DNA of 64,000 bases from Planctomycetota bacterium (lineage in GTDB: Bacteria; Planctomycetota; SZUA-567; H5-PLA8), in the NCBI GenBank assembly GCA_027493525.1, contig JAOSKN010000002.1, positions 972,288 to 1,036,287 on the forward strand, read 5' to 3'. Shown here in pieces: positions 1-12,099 of the stretch. The position numbers were made by a program, and so were the translations under genes. Each line of letters begins with the position of its first letter. Position 1 is the first letter of the stretch. The notes beneath the pieces were generated by a model. It saw nothing but the letters and a program-made list of their open reading frames with translations. It ran no database searches and had not been told where the DNA came from.

Positions 1-2
1 GC

Positions 3-3000
3 GTGCTGAGCAGCCTGGAGGTCCACGAGCAGCCGAACGAGGGGAAACGGCTCCGCTTCACGCTCCAGGTCGGGCGCGGCATCGGCCAGAAACACCGCAT
101 CGTCGCGGCCTTGGCGCCGGAACACGGGAAGGACGCCGCCGCGCCGAACTGGGTCGCCGCGGCGCGGGCGGAGTTTTCGCTGCTCCCGGAGGGCTCGGGC
201 TGGGACCGCTTCGCGGTCCTCGTGCCTGCGGCGAAGGCGCTCGAGGACGACGCGCTGGTGCAGGCCGTGCGCGACTTGCCTGCCGATGGTTTCTGCGCGG
301 ATGGCGGCCGCGCGCCCGGGCGCCTGCCCGAAGCGTTCGCCTCCGCGCCCCTGAATCTGCCGGAGGTCCTCGCGGCGAAAGACCACCCGCTGCACGCGTA
401 CGCGCCGAAAGCCTGGAACGACCTCGTCGCGCGCTTCCTTGCCGACCGCGTCCTCCCCGAGCGACAGCCGGCGCTGCTGGACGAGGCGCTGCTGGCGCGA
501 ACCGGCGAGCGAGTCGCGACGGGCGTCGGGCTGGCGGCAGCCTGGGCGCCGGGCGGGTACGCGCTGGGACAGGAACTCTCGCTGGGGCATGGCGGCCGGC
601 CTTTGGACTTCCAACTCACGCCGGACCTGCGCGCGCTCTTCGCCGCATGGCTGGCGCGCGAGTACGGGAGCATCGAGGCGCTCAACCGCGCGTGGGGCTC
701 GGCCTACTCGGACTTCGCCGAGGTTCAGGCGGTCACGACCGACGAGGCCAAATCCGCCGCGCAGCCGCTTTACGCGGAGCGCCTTAAGCGGCTGGCCGAG
801 GGCGACGCCGAGAAAGCCCTGCCGCGCGCGCAGGACCGTCCGTACTTCGCCTTGAAGCTTGGCGAGTTGCGCGCCCCGGGACATGAGAATTTCGCGGCAT
901 GGTGCGACCGCCGCGCCTTCGACGACTTCGTCTTCGCGCGCTGGCTGGCCGAATGCCGGAAGATGCTGAAGGCCCGCGCGCCGGACGCGGCCGCGGGGCT
1001 TTCGGGGCTGGCGGCGCCGGGGCCATGGGGCGGGTTCGATTACGCGCGCCTCGCGCCGCAGCTCGACTGGGGCCTGGCCGAGGAAGGCGGGCTCCCCGCC
1101 GCCTTGCTGCGAAGCCTGCGGCCGGAGGCTCGGGTATTCGAGCCGCTCGACGCCGCGCGCCCCGGCGCGCGGGAAGCGCTCTGGGACGCCTGGCTGAACG
1201 GGGCCTCGGGCGTCGTGCTGCGCAATCCCGAGAAGCTCTTCGCGGGCAAGCCGCCCAAGCCCGGCGACGCCGCGCTCGGCCTCCTCGACGACCTGCGCGC
1301 GCTGGCTTCGGGGCTGGGTCTCCTGGCGAACGCCTGGACGCCCCGCCGCGACGCCGTGGCGCTTTACTACTCGCCGCGTTCCCTGGCCGTCCACTGGATG
1401 CTCGACACAGTCCTTGATGGCTCCGAGTGGCCGCTGCGTGGCACGCCCAAGGCGCCCGACCGCAACTCGGGCCTGCTGGCGTTGCAGGGCTGGTGGCGCG
1501 TGCTCCGCGACGCCGGCTACGAGCCGCACTTCGCGACACCTGACGACCTGCGGGGCGAGCGGCTCGCGGCGAAGGTCCTGATCCTGCCCAAGACCCTCTG
1601 CCTGGGCGATGACGAGATCGCGGCGCTGGAACGCTTCGCGAAGCTCGGCGGAATCGTCATCGCCGACGCGCAGTGCGGCGTTTTCGACGGGCGCGGCGCG
1701 CGCCGCCCGCTCCAGCCGCGCGACGGGCCGCCGAACGACCTGGATAAGCTCTTCGGTTTGCGCCGGACGGATTATTGGAGCTACGAACTCGACGGCGGCT
1801 TCGTCGGGGACGAGGCCGCCGCGCGTGTGCGAATGATCGACCCGGTTTCGCGCAAGCCCGCCGGCCCGCAGAGCGACGAACTGCGGGCGGTCGAGCCCGG
1901 CGTCCGCGCGACGTCGGCCTGGAGCTTCGGCGAGACGCCCGGCGGGGCCGCGGCCGTGCTCAGCAAGAGCGCGGGCATAGGACGCTTCGTGTATTTGAAC
2001 CTCTCGGTACTGGATTACGCGGCGCGGCGCGACGCGGTTCCCGCCGGGGGCAAGGCGCTGCGCGGGCTGGTCGCCGAGCTGCTCGCCGAGGCGCTGGACC
2101 GCGACGCGCGCCTCGCGCCGGCAGACGGCGAAGCGATCGTCGTCTCCAGGTCCTGGCTCGACGGCGACGCGCTGACCGTGGCGCTCCGGCCGCACGGGCT
2201 GCCCGACGGCGCGCGCGAGCTGGCGCGCTGGAACGCGCCTTCGAGGCGGCACTGGTACGACGCCCGGCGCGGGGCCTACCTGGGCCTGGGCGCGGCGGCG
2301 GAGGCCGAACTGGTCCCGGATCGAGTAACGGTTCTCGCCGCGCTGCCGTACCGAGTTCGCGCTCTCGAAGCCCGCGCGCGCCGGATCGACCCGCGCGGCG
2401 CGTTCCGCGTGTCGCTGGCGCTCGACACCGCGCGCGACGGCGCCGAAGGCAAGGATGAGCCCGCGCGGCATGTGCTGCAGATGGAACTCTTCGATCCGCA
2501 GGGCAACCGCCTGCCGCACTACGCCGGCCCGATGGCAATGGAGAAAGGCCGCTTGGAACGCGAGATCCGGCTGGGGCTCAACGAACCGCCCGGCGTCTAC
2601 AAAGCGGTCTTCACCGACGTGCTGACCGGCCTGCGCGCGAGCGTGCAACTGCCCAAGCAGTCGGCGGAGTTCGGCGAACTTTTCGCGGTCCGCGCGGCGA
2701 GCCTGAAGTGGCGCCTCGAACAGGATCCGGCCCGCGGCGATGTAGCGCTGCGGGATGGGGAACGGCTCGTCTGGAAGCAGAGCCTGCGGCTGGTCCCCGA
2801 AGGTCTGGGGCTGACCGGCGCGCCGCGCGTGGAGGCCGCCGCGCCGCGGCCGTGGGACGTCCAGGTTCACGAGCTGCTGGGACCCGAGCGCGTGCAGGTG
2901 GACGCGCCGCGCCCGGAGCCGCTCCCGGTCACGCTGGAACTCTCCGCGCCGCTGAAGGAACTAAGGCCCGAACCCGCCGGCGCGCTGACCCTGAAGCTGA

Positions 3001-3653
3001 ACGGGCTGGCGCCCGAGCGCGCCTTCGCCTTGCCGCTGCCCGTCGCGGTGCTGCCCGGGCGCGGCGAAGCCGGGGTGCGCCTCGACGGGCTGCTCGACGA
3101 AAAAACCTGGCAGGCCGGCGCGGCGCAAGCCGAAAGTTTCGTCCGCGCCGACGGCTGCGCGGCTCTCGCGGAGACCTCCGTGCGCCTGCGGCATACGCCG
3201 ACGCACCTGCTGCTGGGCGTTGCCTGCCGCGGCCCAGGCCTCGGCGGCAGCCGCGCAATGCCCGCCGTCGCCGGCGAACGCGACGACGCGAAGCTGGCCG
3301 GAGGGGACTGGTTCGAGGTCGCCGTCGCGATGCAGGGCATGGACTCCGCCCGGCGCTATCGACTCGACCCGGCCGGCCACCTTTGGGACGCGCTCGGCCA
3401 CGACGTGCTCTGGGACGGAAAAGCCAGAGTCCGCGCCGCGGAGGCGCGCGACGGCTGGACCGCCGAGATCGCGATTCCCTGGGCCGACCTGGACCTGCGG
3501 GACGCGCCGCATGGCGAACTGTTGCGCCTGGGCTTCGCGCGCCGCTGCCGGATGGAGGACGCCCCCGCCGAGGAGAGCTTCTGGCGCCTCGACCCGGCCG
3601 CCGATTCCGGTTCGGTTCCTGCGCTGGGCGTGGCCGTGCTGCAGGTCGAGTGA
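3..3653 (+). CDS. GH42-like glycoside hydrolase with CBM9-like C-terminal domain (5' partial)
   Basis: The frame is open from the window edge, so the N-terminus and any signal peptide lie outside; the GTG at position 3 is not necessarily the start. Residues about 205-245 carry the pattern LAREYGSIEALNRAWG, typical of the barrel of GH42 beta-galactosidase-like enzymes. Residues about 500-580 read like the Rossmann-type middle domain of that family. Residues about 1055-1216 match a CBM9/DOMON-type carbohydrate-binding module (LDGLLDEKTW, WTAEIAIPWADL). Secreted or periplasmic attack on a beta-linked sugar is inferred; catalytic glutamates were not assigned. The 133 bases after the stop hold no gene, only a short imperfect CTCTGTG repetition near 3755-3775. 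Confidence 0.7.
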   Translation: MLSSLEVHEQPNEGKRLRFTLQVGRGIGQKHRIVAALAPEHGKDAAAPNWVAAARAEFSLLPEGSGWDRFAVLVPAAKALEDDALVQAVRDLPADGFCADGGRAPGRLPEAFASAPLNLPEVLAAKDHPLHAYAPKAWNDLVARFLADRVLPERQPALLDEALLARTGERVATGVGLAAAWAPGGYALGQELSLGHGGRPLDFQLTPDLRALFAAWLAREYGSIEALNRAWGSAYSDFAEVQAVTTDEAKSAAQPLYAERLKRLAEGDAEKALPRAQDRPYFALKLGELRAPGHENFAAWCDRRAFDDFVFARWLAECRKMLKARAPDAAAGLSGLAAPGPWGGFDYARLAPQLDWGLAEEGGLPAALLRSLRPEARVFEPLDAARPGAREALWDAWLNGASGVVLRNPEKLFAGKPPKPGDAALGLLDDLRALASGLGLLANAWTPRRDAVALYYSPRSLAVHWMLDTVLDGSEWPLRGTPKAPDRNSGLLALQGWWRVLRDAGYEPHFATPDDLRGERLAAKVLILPKTLCLGDDEIAALERFAKLGGIVIADAQCGVFDGRGARRPLQPRDGPPNDLDKLFGLRRTDYWSYELDGGFVGDEAAARVRMIDPVSRKPAGPQSDELRAVEPGVRATSAWSFGETPGGAAAVLSKSAGIGRFVYLNLSVLDYAARRDAVPAGGKALRGLVAELLAEALDRDARLAPADGEAIVVSRSWLDGDALTVALRPHGLPDGARELARWNAPSRRHWYDARRGAYLGLGAAAEAELVPDRVTVLAALPYRVRALEARARRIDPRGAFRVSLALDTARDGAEGKDEPARHVLQMELFDPQGNRLPHYAGPMAMEKGRLEREIRLGLNEPPGVYKAVFTDVLTGLRASVQLPKQSAEFGELFAVRAASLKWRLEQDPARGDVALRDGERLVWKQSLRLVPEGLGLTGAPRVEAAAPRPWDVQVHELLGPERVQVDAPRPEPLPVTLELSAPLKELRPEPAGALTLKLNGLAPERAFALPLPVAVLPGRGEAGVRLDGLLDEKTWQAGAAQAESFVRADGCAALAETSVRLRHTPTHLLLGVACRGPGLGGSRAMPAVAGERDDAKLAGGDWFEVAVAMQGMDSARRYRLDPAGHLWDALGHDVLWDGKARVRAAEARDGWTAEIAIPWADLDLRDAPHGELLRLGFARRCRMEDAPAEESFWRLDPAADSGSVPALGVAVLQVE

Positions 3654-3786
3654 CGTGGGTTAACCGCAACGCATCCAGATAAGGCGAAGCGTTGTTCTGC
3701 CGTCAAAGCCGCCGCCTGGTCTCGCCGTCAACCAGCGTTTCGCCGTTCTCCGTGTGCTCTGTGCTCTCTGTGGTTAATAGCAGTAT

Positions 3787-6700
3787 TCAGCTCACCGCCG
3801 CGCCGAACCGTTCTTCCTCGAAGCGCTTCAGATCGTCGTCTTTGATGCCAAAGTACCGCGCCTCGGGATGATGGAAGACGAGCGCGCTGACGCTGGCCTC
3901 GGGATCCATCATGTACTCCTCGGTAAGCTTCACGCCGAGCGCTTCGGTCGCGCCGAGTGCGTCGAAGAGGATCGTCTGGTCCTCAAGGCGCGGGCAGGCC
4001 GGATACCCGAAGCTGACGCGAAGCCCGCGGTAGCGGGCCTGGAAGACATGGGCGCGGGTGAGTTCCGCCGGGTCGGGAAAGCCCCACATCGCCCGCAGGC
4101 GCGCGTGGAGGAGTTCGGCAAGGCCCTCGGCGCATTCGATGGCGAGCGCCTGCAGGACGATGCTCTCGACGTAGCGCCCGTCCTGCTTCAGTTGTTCGGC
4201 GCGCGCGCGGACGCCTTCGCCGCAGGTCGTCACGAAGAGCCCAACGTAGTCCATGCCTTCGCCGTCGGCGCCGCGGACGTAGTCGCTGAGGCAGAGCCCG
4301 CGGTCGCTTTTCTGGCGGGGGAAGACGAAGCGCGCGGCGAGTTGCGCGCCGCCGCCGGCCAGCGCCTCTTCCTTGTTCGCGCTCCTGAAGAGCAGCAGTT
4401 CGTCGCCCTTCGAGAGCGCGGGAAAGAAGCGGTACACGGCCTTCGGCGTCATGATCCCGTCGCGGCGGACCGTATCGAGCATCTTCTCTACGGCGGCCTT
4501 CAGTTCCTTCTCCTTGGCCGCGTCCTTCTTCTTCGCCGCGCCGGAAAGGCCCAGGTGTTTGCCGTAAAGCATCAGCGGATTGATCCAGCTCGCGACCTCT
4601 TCGAGATCGAAGTCGGCCAGCACGTGGCGCTTCAGGTCGGGCGGCACGGGCGCGGGGAAGGCGTGCTTCAGCTTCGCGGCGGGGACATCGGGCTTTGCCT
4701 CGGCCTCCGGCTTGGGCGTGACGGGTTTCGCCTGGCGCTCGGCCCAGAGCGCTTCGAGCTTCCGCGGGTCGCGGATGCGGTTGGCGAGGTCCAGGCCGTC
4801 CATCGCGTCGCGCGCGTAGAAGACCGGCGCGCCGTAGGCCGGCGCGATTCGCGTGCGGGTGAAGGTATCCGAGAGCGCCGCGCCGCCGACGAGCACGGGG
4901 CATTGTATCTCCGCGCGGTGGAAGTCCTCCGCGGTGAGCACCATCTGCTGCGCGCTTTTCACGAGCAGGCCCGAGAGCCCGATCATGCTGGCCTTATGCT
5001 CGCGATAGGCCTCGATCAGGATCTCGCTGGGCACCTTGATGCCCAGGTCCACGACCTTGTAGCCGTTGTTGCTGAAGATGATCTCGACCAGGCTCTTGCC
5101 GATGTCGTGCACGTCGCCCTTCACCGTGGCCAGCACGAGCGTGCCGCGTGCTGAGGCGTCGGCCTTCTCCATGTGCGGTTCCAAGTGCGCGACGGCGGCC
5201 TTCATCACTTCCGCGGATTGGAGCACCTCCGCGACGATCATGTCGTTGCGGTTGAAGAGCCGCCCGACCTCGTCCATGCCGGCCATCAGCGGGCCGTTGA
5301 TGATGTCGAGCGGCTTGCGGGTCTTGAGCAGTTCGTCGAGGTCCGCGAGCAGGCCCTCCTTGCTGCCTTCGACGATGTTTTTCGGCAAGCGCTCGTCGAT
5401 GGGCAGTTTCAGGCGATCCTCGGCGCTGGACTTCACCGCCTGCCGGTCGCGGAAGTGCTCGGCGAAAGCCGCGATGGGGTCGTCGCCCAGGTTGTCGATC
5501 AGGTCCAGGCAGATCTTCTTGTCGGCGTCGGGAATCTGCGAGTACGGCACGAGCTTCTGGGTGTTGACGATCGGCACGTCCAAGCCGGCCTCGACGTTCA
5601 GGTGCAGGAAGACGCTGTTGAGCACCTCGCGGCCGGCATTGGGCAGGCCGAAGCTGACGTTGCTGATGCCGAGCGTGGTCTTGCAGTTCGGGAAGCGCCG
5701 CTTGATCAGGCGCACGCCCTCGATGGTCTCGCGCCCCGCGCCTTTGTAGTTCGCGTCGCCCGTGCCGATGGGGGAAGACCAGCGGGTCGAAGATCAGGTC
5801 CTCTTCGGGGATGTCGTATTTTTTCGTGAGCAGGTCGTGGCAGCGTTCGGCGACCTCCAGTTTGCGCCGGCGCGTGACGGCCATGCCCTGCTTCTTGTCC
5901 TCGTCGATGCAGCCGACGATCAGCGCCGCGCCGAATTTCTTGACCAGCGGCACGACCTTCTTGAAGCGTTCCTCGCCATCCTCCAGGTTGATCGAGTTGT
6001 AGACGACCTTGCCCTGGATGCGCTTCATGGAGATCTCGAGCACCTTCTCGTCGGTGCTGTCGATCATCAGCGGGCAGTAGACGCGCCGGGTAAGCAGGTC
6101 GAGGAATTTCGCCACGTCGGCGGGTTCGTCGCGGTCGGGATTCTGGAGGCAAACGTCGAGGATGTGCGCGCCCGCGCGGACCTGCTTGCGCCCGATCTCG
6201 ACGGCTTCCTCGAGCTTGCCGTCCTGGATCAGTTTCTTGAACTGCCGGCTGCCCAGCGAATTGGTGCGCTCCCCGACGAACCACGGCCGGCCGTCTTCGG
6301 CGATCTCGAAAGCCTCCATGCCGCTGACCATCGTGCGCTGCGGCGGCGAAGGCTGGCGCGGCTTATAGTTCCCGGCGATCGCGGCGAGTTTGCGGATGTG
6401 CTCGGGCGAGGTGCCGCAGCAGCCGCCGACCAGATTGACCCAGCCGCGCTCCAGGAACTCGCGCGCTTTGGCCACGAACGCGTCCGGTCCGAGATGGTAG
6501 TGCCCGTCGGCGTCGGGCAAACCCGCGTTGGGATAAAGGCTGGTATAAAAGCGGCTGAAGGCCGCGAGGGCGCGCAGCGGGCCAACGAGCGCGTCGGGGC
6601 CGGTGGCGCAGTTCATCCCGATGCTCAGGAGCGGCCGGTGTGCCAGCGAGACGTACGCGGCCTCCACGTCCTGCCCGGCGAGCATCTTCAGGCCCAGCGA

Positions 6701-7327
6701 CGGATCGATCGTCACCGAAACCATGATCGGCAGCATCGCGCCGCTCTTCTCGAAGGCGCGGTCGCAGGCTTCCAGGGCGGCCTTGATGTTGAGCGTGTCG
6801 AAAGCCGTCTCGATCAGCAGCGCGTCGGCGCCGCCTTCGACGAGGGCCTCGACCTGCGCGGCGTAGTTCTCGGCCTGCCGGTCGAATGTGAAGCCCTCGG
6901 TGAGGCTGATCTGCTTGGTGGTCGGACCGATGCTTCCGGCGACGAAGCGCGGGCGCTCCGGCGTCGAGAACTTTTCGCAGGCCTCGCGCGCCAGCTTGCA
7001 GGCGGCGATATTCAGTTCGCGCGTGAAGTCCTGCAGGCCGAATTCGCCGAGCACCAGCGGCGTCGCGCCGAAGGTGTTAGTCTCGACGATATCCGCGCCG
7101 GCCTCGAGGTACGACTCGTGGATCGCGCGGATCCATTCGGGTCGCGTGCGCAGCAGGTTTTCGGAACAATTGAGATACGCGTCGCCGCCCCAGTCCTCGA
7201 CGCTGGGGTTGCGCGCCATGATCTGAGTGCCCATTGCGCCGTCAATGACCAAGACACGCTCGGCGAAGGCCCGTACCAAGGCCTGCGCGCGCGGAGGGAA
7301 CTTCGGAAGGAGATCCTGCACGTTCAA
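3787..7327 (-). CDS. metH: Cobalamin-dependent methionine synthase MetH, split by a frameshift
   Basis: Transfers methyl from methyl-tetrahydrofolate via cobalamin to homocysteine in the cytoplasm. The start is TTG at 7327 with GGAG nine bases upstream. Module order is the family's: homocysteine barrel with zinc ligands C240, C303 and C304 (VGGCCGT), pterin barrel, cobalamin domain with the DVHDIGK axial-histidine motif, and the activation domain with RVSFGYPACP. Restored length is about 1179 residues, close to the usual 1200-1230. The frame breaks at a run of five G at 5770-5774. Dropping one base joins LIFDPLVFP to IGTGDANYKGAGRETIEGVR, which is normal family sequence. It follows the HTH-cyclase gene by 22 bases, probably in one operon. 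Sequencing error or recent mutation cannot be separated here. Confidence 0.95.
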
Positions 7328-7349
7328 GGGGTGGGCTCCTGGGCGCGAA

Positions 7350-8081
7350 TTAACTCAGTGCTTCGTAAACCTGGATCGAGGCGCGCATGGGCTTCAGGTC
7401 GACCTTCTTCGGCTTGGCCAGCTTGGGCCGCTCCTGAAGCAGCGCGGCGGTGGACTCGGTGATCCCGACGCGGGACTTCGTGTGCCCGGCCACCCAATGC
7501 AGCACGAGGAACGCGATGTTGACCGTCTCGCCCAGGATGTCCGGCCGCGCGTACTCGGGGTGCCCCACCGGGCCGAGGTAGACCTCGCCGCTATGCACGG
7601 CGACGCCGAGCGCCGGGTTGGCGGTGAGCGCCTTGACGTGGATCGCGGCCTTGGCCGCGCGGTCGGCGTGCTTGGGCCCCGAGAAGAAACTCAGGAACCC
7701 GTCGCCGATATACTTCACCGGCACGCCGTCGTAGTGAAGCGCCGCGTCGGTGACCTGCGCGAAGATCCCGTTGGCCCAGCAGGCCAGGTCGCGCGGCGGG
7801 ATCTCGGCGGCTCTCGCGGCGAAGCCGCTCAGGTCCGTGCAGAGGACCGAGGCCGAAAAGGTGCTGTCGAGCGCCTCGCCGCGCCCGAGCAGCCAGTCGG
7901 TCGTGACGTTCAGCAATTTCGCGAGATCGACCAGCACGGCGATGTCCGGCGCGTTCTCGCCGCGCTCCCATTTGCTCACGGCCTGCGCGGTGATGCCCAG
8001 CGCGCGGGCGATATCGCCCTGCTTGAGCCGGCACTTTTCGCGTTGCACGCGGATGCGCTGGCCGAGGTCGTTCAGGTTCAT
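7350..8081 (-). CDS. XRE-type HTH fused to a class III nucleotide cyclase domain
   Basis: The protein has 243 residues. Residues 1-65 are a Cro/C1-type helix-turn-helix (IARALGITAQAVSKWERGE). Residues 75-215 are a class III adenylate/guanylate cyclase fold with candidate metal ligands D83 and D127, substrate lysine K123 (VKYIGDG), D181 and N188 (DILGETVN). The transition-state arginine expected four residues after N188 is a leucine (L192), so activity may be weak or absent and the domain could be a nucleotide sensor. It is soluble, with no sensor domain other than the HTH. It lies 22 bases upstream of metH on the same strand, so control of metH or autoregulation is plausible but unproven. The start has GGGAGG about 11 bases upstream. 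Confidence 0.85.
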   Translation of the reverse strand: MNLNDLGQRIRVQREKCRLKQGDIARALGITAQAVSKWERGENAPDIAVLVDLAKLLNVTTDWLLGRGEALDSTFSASVLCTDLSGFAARAAEIPPRDLACWANGIFAQVTDAALHYDGVPVKYIGDGFLSFFSGPKHADRAAKAAIHVKALTANPALGVAVHSGEVYLGPVGHPEYARPDILGETVNIAFLVLHWVAGHTKSRVGITESTAALLQERPKLAKPKKVDLKPMRASIQVYEALS

Positions 8082-8182
8082 GAATTTGAAGGCCTCCCAC
8101 GGGATGCATAATCACACGCGGCGGCGCGAGGCACAATGGCGGTCCTGTTGAATCCGTGCAAGAGGCGGTTGGGAACGCGCGC

Positions 8183-9628
8183 TCAATGCAGGACCTCGCT
8201 GGGCTGTTCGCGGCTGTGGAAGCCCGGCCAGCTATGCCGCGCGCGTATTTCGGCCGCGCTGGGCGCGGGGTCGGTCGCGGAGAGCTTGCCATCCTTTACG
8301 GCCGGATGGTTCTGCGCGGCCAGGTGCTCGACGAGGCAGCCCTTCAAGCGCGCGTGGACCTCGGCGTGCTTGCCCGCGCGGATCAGTTCGCGCCGTTCGT
8401 ACGGGTCGGCCTCGAGGTCGAAGAGCAACTCGCCGCCGCCGAGCGTGGTGAAGGTGTACTTGTAGCGGCCCTCGACGACGGCGTGGTGGTCCTTGCCCTG
8501 CCCGAAGAAGCGCTCGCGCCGCGCCTCGCCGCGCTGGAGCGCCAGCAGGTCGAGCCCGTCGATGGCGCGGTCCGCGGGGATCTTCGCCCCGGCAAGGTTC
8601 ACGAAGGTGGGAAGGAGATCCGCGAGGCAGGCCAGTTCGTCGCAGCGCGAGCCGCGCGCGGCGTCGAGCACGCCCTTGGCCGGGCGCACGATCAGCGGCA
8701 CGTGCGCGGAGCCTTCCAGGTAAATCGACTTCGCGCCGAGGTGGTGGTCGCCGAGCAGTTCGCCGTGATCGGAAGTGAAGACGATGGTGGTCCGCTCCAG
8801 CAGGCCCAGCTCCCGCAGTCGCGCGAAGAGGATGCCCAGGTTGTAGTCGATCTGCGTGATGCAGGCGTAGTACGCGCGCTTGCAGGCCTTCAGCAGGGCC
8901 TCGTCGAAGCGGTGGACGTTGTTAAGCACGTAGGTCGGCTGCGCGAAGCCCTGCGGCACGTCTTCGATCGTCTTCGACCAGTCGCCGTAGACGGGGAGCG
9001 GCACGTCCACGTGCTCGTACATCTGCCAGTAGTTGGGACACGGATCGAAGGGCGGGTGGGGCTTGGAGAAGCTCGTCCAGAGAAAGAACGGGCGCGACGT
9101 ATCGCGCGTCTCGATGAAATTCACGCTGCGGTCGACGATCCAATGCGTCAGGCTGTGGCTCTCGGGGAGCGCGTTGGCGCCGGGCTCCATCTCGTTCTGC
9201 CCCAGGCCGTGGTCGGTCGGCACGCCGAGGTGCGGGTGCTGCTTCATGTAGCGGTAATAGTCGTCGAGAATTTCCATGTGCTCGAAGCCGAAGTGCCCGC
9301 GGTTGGGGCTGAAGTGCATCTTGCCCTCGGCGCGCGTCTGGTAGCCGTGGCGCGCCAGGATGCCGGGCAGGGAGGTGCGGGCGTCCATCGGCGTGTTGGG
9401 CTGGTTGCCCATGTACTGGTTCGTGTAGCCGTGGCGGCCGGTCATGATCGTGCAGCGCGCGGCCATGCAGATCGGCGCGTCGCTGTAGCAGCGGGAGAAA
9501 TGAATGCCCGAATCCAAGAGCCAATTCAGGTGCGGCGTGCGGATGTGCGGGTTGCCCGCCGCGTGGATCGTATCCCAGCGCTGCTGGTCGGTGGTGATGA
9601 GCAGGAGATGGTGCTGGCCGTCGGGCAT
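8183..9628 (-). CDS. Type I sulfatase
   Basis: The 481-residue alkaline-phosphatase-superfamily sulfatase hydrolyses a sulfate ester. The N-terminal metal motif is ITTDQQRWDT (D14). The formylglycine site is C54-M-A-A-R58, a CxAxR variant of CxPSR that matches substrates of the radical-SAM maturase type. FTSDHGELLGDHHLG supplies the second metal site, and GSAHVPLIVR is also typical. No signal peptide is visible, unlike many planctomycete sulfatases, so the enzyme may be cytoplasmic. The start is set by AGGAG seven bases before ATG. No maturase is present in the window. The substrate cannot be told; algal or host polysaccharides or choline sulfate are possibilities. Confidence 0.9.
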   Translation of the reverse strand: MPDGQHHLLLITTDQQRWDTIHAAGNPHIRTPHLNWLLDSGIHFSRCYSDAPICMAARCTIMTGRHGYTNQYMGNQPNTPMDARTSLPGILARHGYQTRAEGKMHFSPNRGHFGFEHMEILDDYYRYMKQHPHLGVPTDHGLGQNEMEPGANALPESHSLTHWIVDRSVNFIETRDTSRPFFLWTSFSKPHPPFDPCPNYWQMYEHVDVPLPVYGDWSKTIEDVPQGFAQPTYVLNNVHRFDEALLKACKRAYYACITQIDYNLGILFARLRELGLLERTTIVFTSDHGELLGDHHLGAKSIYLEGSAHVPLIVRPAKGVLDAARGSRCDELACLADLLPTFVNLAGAKIPADRAIDGLDLLALQRGEARRERFFGQGKDHHAVVEGRYKYTFTTLGGGELLFDLEADPYERRELIRAGKHAEVHARLKGCLVEHLAAQNHPAVKDGKLSATDPAPSAAEIRARHSWPGFHSREQPSEVLH

Positions 9629-9718
9629 GGCAAGGCTCCTATGCGCAAGGAATCGAGTCCAAGTATGCGAGGCCAGTTTACGCCGAGGCGAACGGCGCTC
9701 AAGCAGACGACGGCGGGC

Positions 9719-10546
9719 TCAGGCGGGCTTGTCGGCCTTGAGGCTGAACATCAGCGGGAGGCGGTCGCCGTCCTTGAGATGCCACCAGTCGGCCTCGCGA
9801 TGGCGCATCAGGCTGCCCCGTGCGCCCTGATAGGCGTTCCAGAAGGTGTAGGGAAATTCGTGCAGATACTCGATCCGCAGGCCCGCCCCGGTCAGCGCGC
9901 CAAGGATCGCGCCCAGCGTGTGCGTCCACTGGTACGTGACGTTGTGCCGGGTCTTCGCGTCGCGCGCGGAGTAGCTCCCGGAGTCCTCGCGGCGCTCGGG
10001 CGTCGCGCCGGCGAAGTAGTTGTAGCGGAAATCGAGCCGCTCGCCGCCGGCCGTGACCTCAAGCATCGTCGCGAAGGGGTGCGTGTCGCACAGGTAGAAC
10101 CAGCCGCCGGGCTTCAGGCAGCGCGCTATCGTCCGGGCCCACGGCGCGAGGTCCGGAAGCCAGGTGACGGTGCCGTGATAGGTCAGCACGGCATCGAATT
10201 GTCCGTTCATGCCGTCGGGAAGCGCCTCGATAACCCCGCAGACGAAACGCGCTGGAACCTTCACCTCCTCGCTGAGCTCGCGCGCGTGGGCGATGGCCGT
10301 CTCGGAGAAGTCCACGCCGGTGACCTCGGCGCCCTGCTTCGCCCACAGCAGCGAATCCATGCCGAAGTGGCACTGCAAGTGGAGCAGCTTCAGGCCGCGC
10401 ACGTCGCCAAGGTCGTCGGGGACGTTGCGCTCCCAGCCGTACTCGCCGCGCTTGAATCGATCGATGCGATAATTCGTGTCGCCGGTGGCGTGCAGGCGCG
10501 CGCGCTCGTCCCAGTGCTCGCGGTTGAGCTTCAGACGATCGTCCAT
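9719..10546 (-). CDS. Class I SAM-dependent methyltransferase
   Basis: About 275 residues. Motif I (LLHLQCHFGMDSL) and the acidic strand-2 end (GVDFSETAIAHAR) define a Rossmann methyltransferase. FDAVLTYHGTVTWLPDL and CLKPGGWFYLCDTHP fit the UbiE/small-molecule methyltransferase family. I chose ATG at 10546, which has GAAGG about ten bases upstream, over the TTG five codons earlier. It lies just downstream of ahcY, which removes the SAH such an enzyme makes, but a terminator-like hairpin separates them. The substrate is unknown. Confidence 0.8.
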   Translation of the reverse strand: MDDRLKLNREHWDERARLHATGDTNYRIDRFKRGEYGWERNVPDDLGDVRGLKLLHLQCHFGMDSLLWAKQGAEVTGVDFSETAIAHARELSEEVKVPARFVCGVIEALPDGMNGQFDAVLTYHGTVTWLPDLAPWARTIARCLKPGGWFYLCDTHPFATMLEVTAGGERLDFRYNYFAGATPERREDSGSYSARDAKTRHNVTYQWTHTLGAILGALTGAGLRIEYLHEFPYTFWNAYQGARGSLMRHREADWWHLKDGDRLPLMFSLKADKPA

Positions 10547-10583
10547 GGCGGCGGCCTTCAATCCCGCGATGCGCCAATAAGCA

Positions 10584-10611
10584 GAGGGCCCGCGCCGGAG
10601 CGCAGGCCCTC
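10584..10611 (-). terminator. Terminator-like hairpin downstream of ahcY
   Basis: GAGGGCC at 10584-10590 pairs with GGCCCTC at 10605-10611, and the loop contains a further GCGC/GCGC pairing. There is no long T run, so it may be a weak or Rho-assisted terminator. A second perfect 8-bp hairpin (TTGCGGAT/ATCCGCAA, 10622-10641) lies between it and the ahcY stop. Confidence 0.55.
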
Positions 10612-10651
10612 AACATACCACTTGCGGATTGCGATCCGCAAATCAGGGAGG

Positions 10652-12064
<1,413 letters not shown>

Positions 12065-12099
12065 GATCGAGCGCTCCTTTTGGGATTCGAGAATGGGTC

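Noticed and set aside
3868..5154. 428-residue frame on the plus strand opposite metH
   Set aside because: It lies wholly antisense to conserved MetH sequence; long open antisense frames are expected at this GC content.
8082..8182. Cobalamin riboswitch upstream of the metH operon
   Set aside because: The gap to the sulfatase gene is only about 100 bases and contains no B12-box-like sequence.
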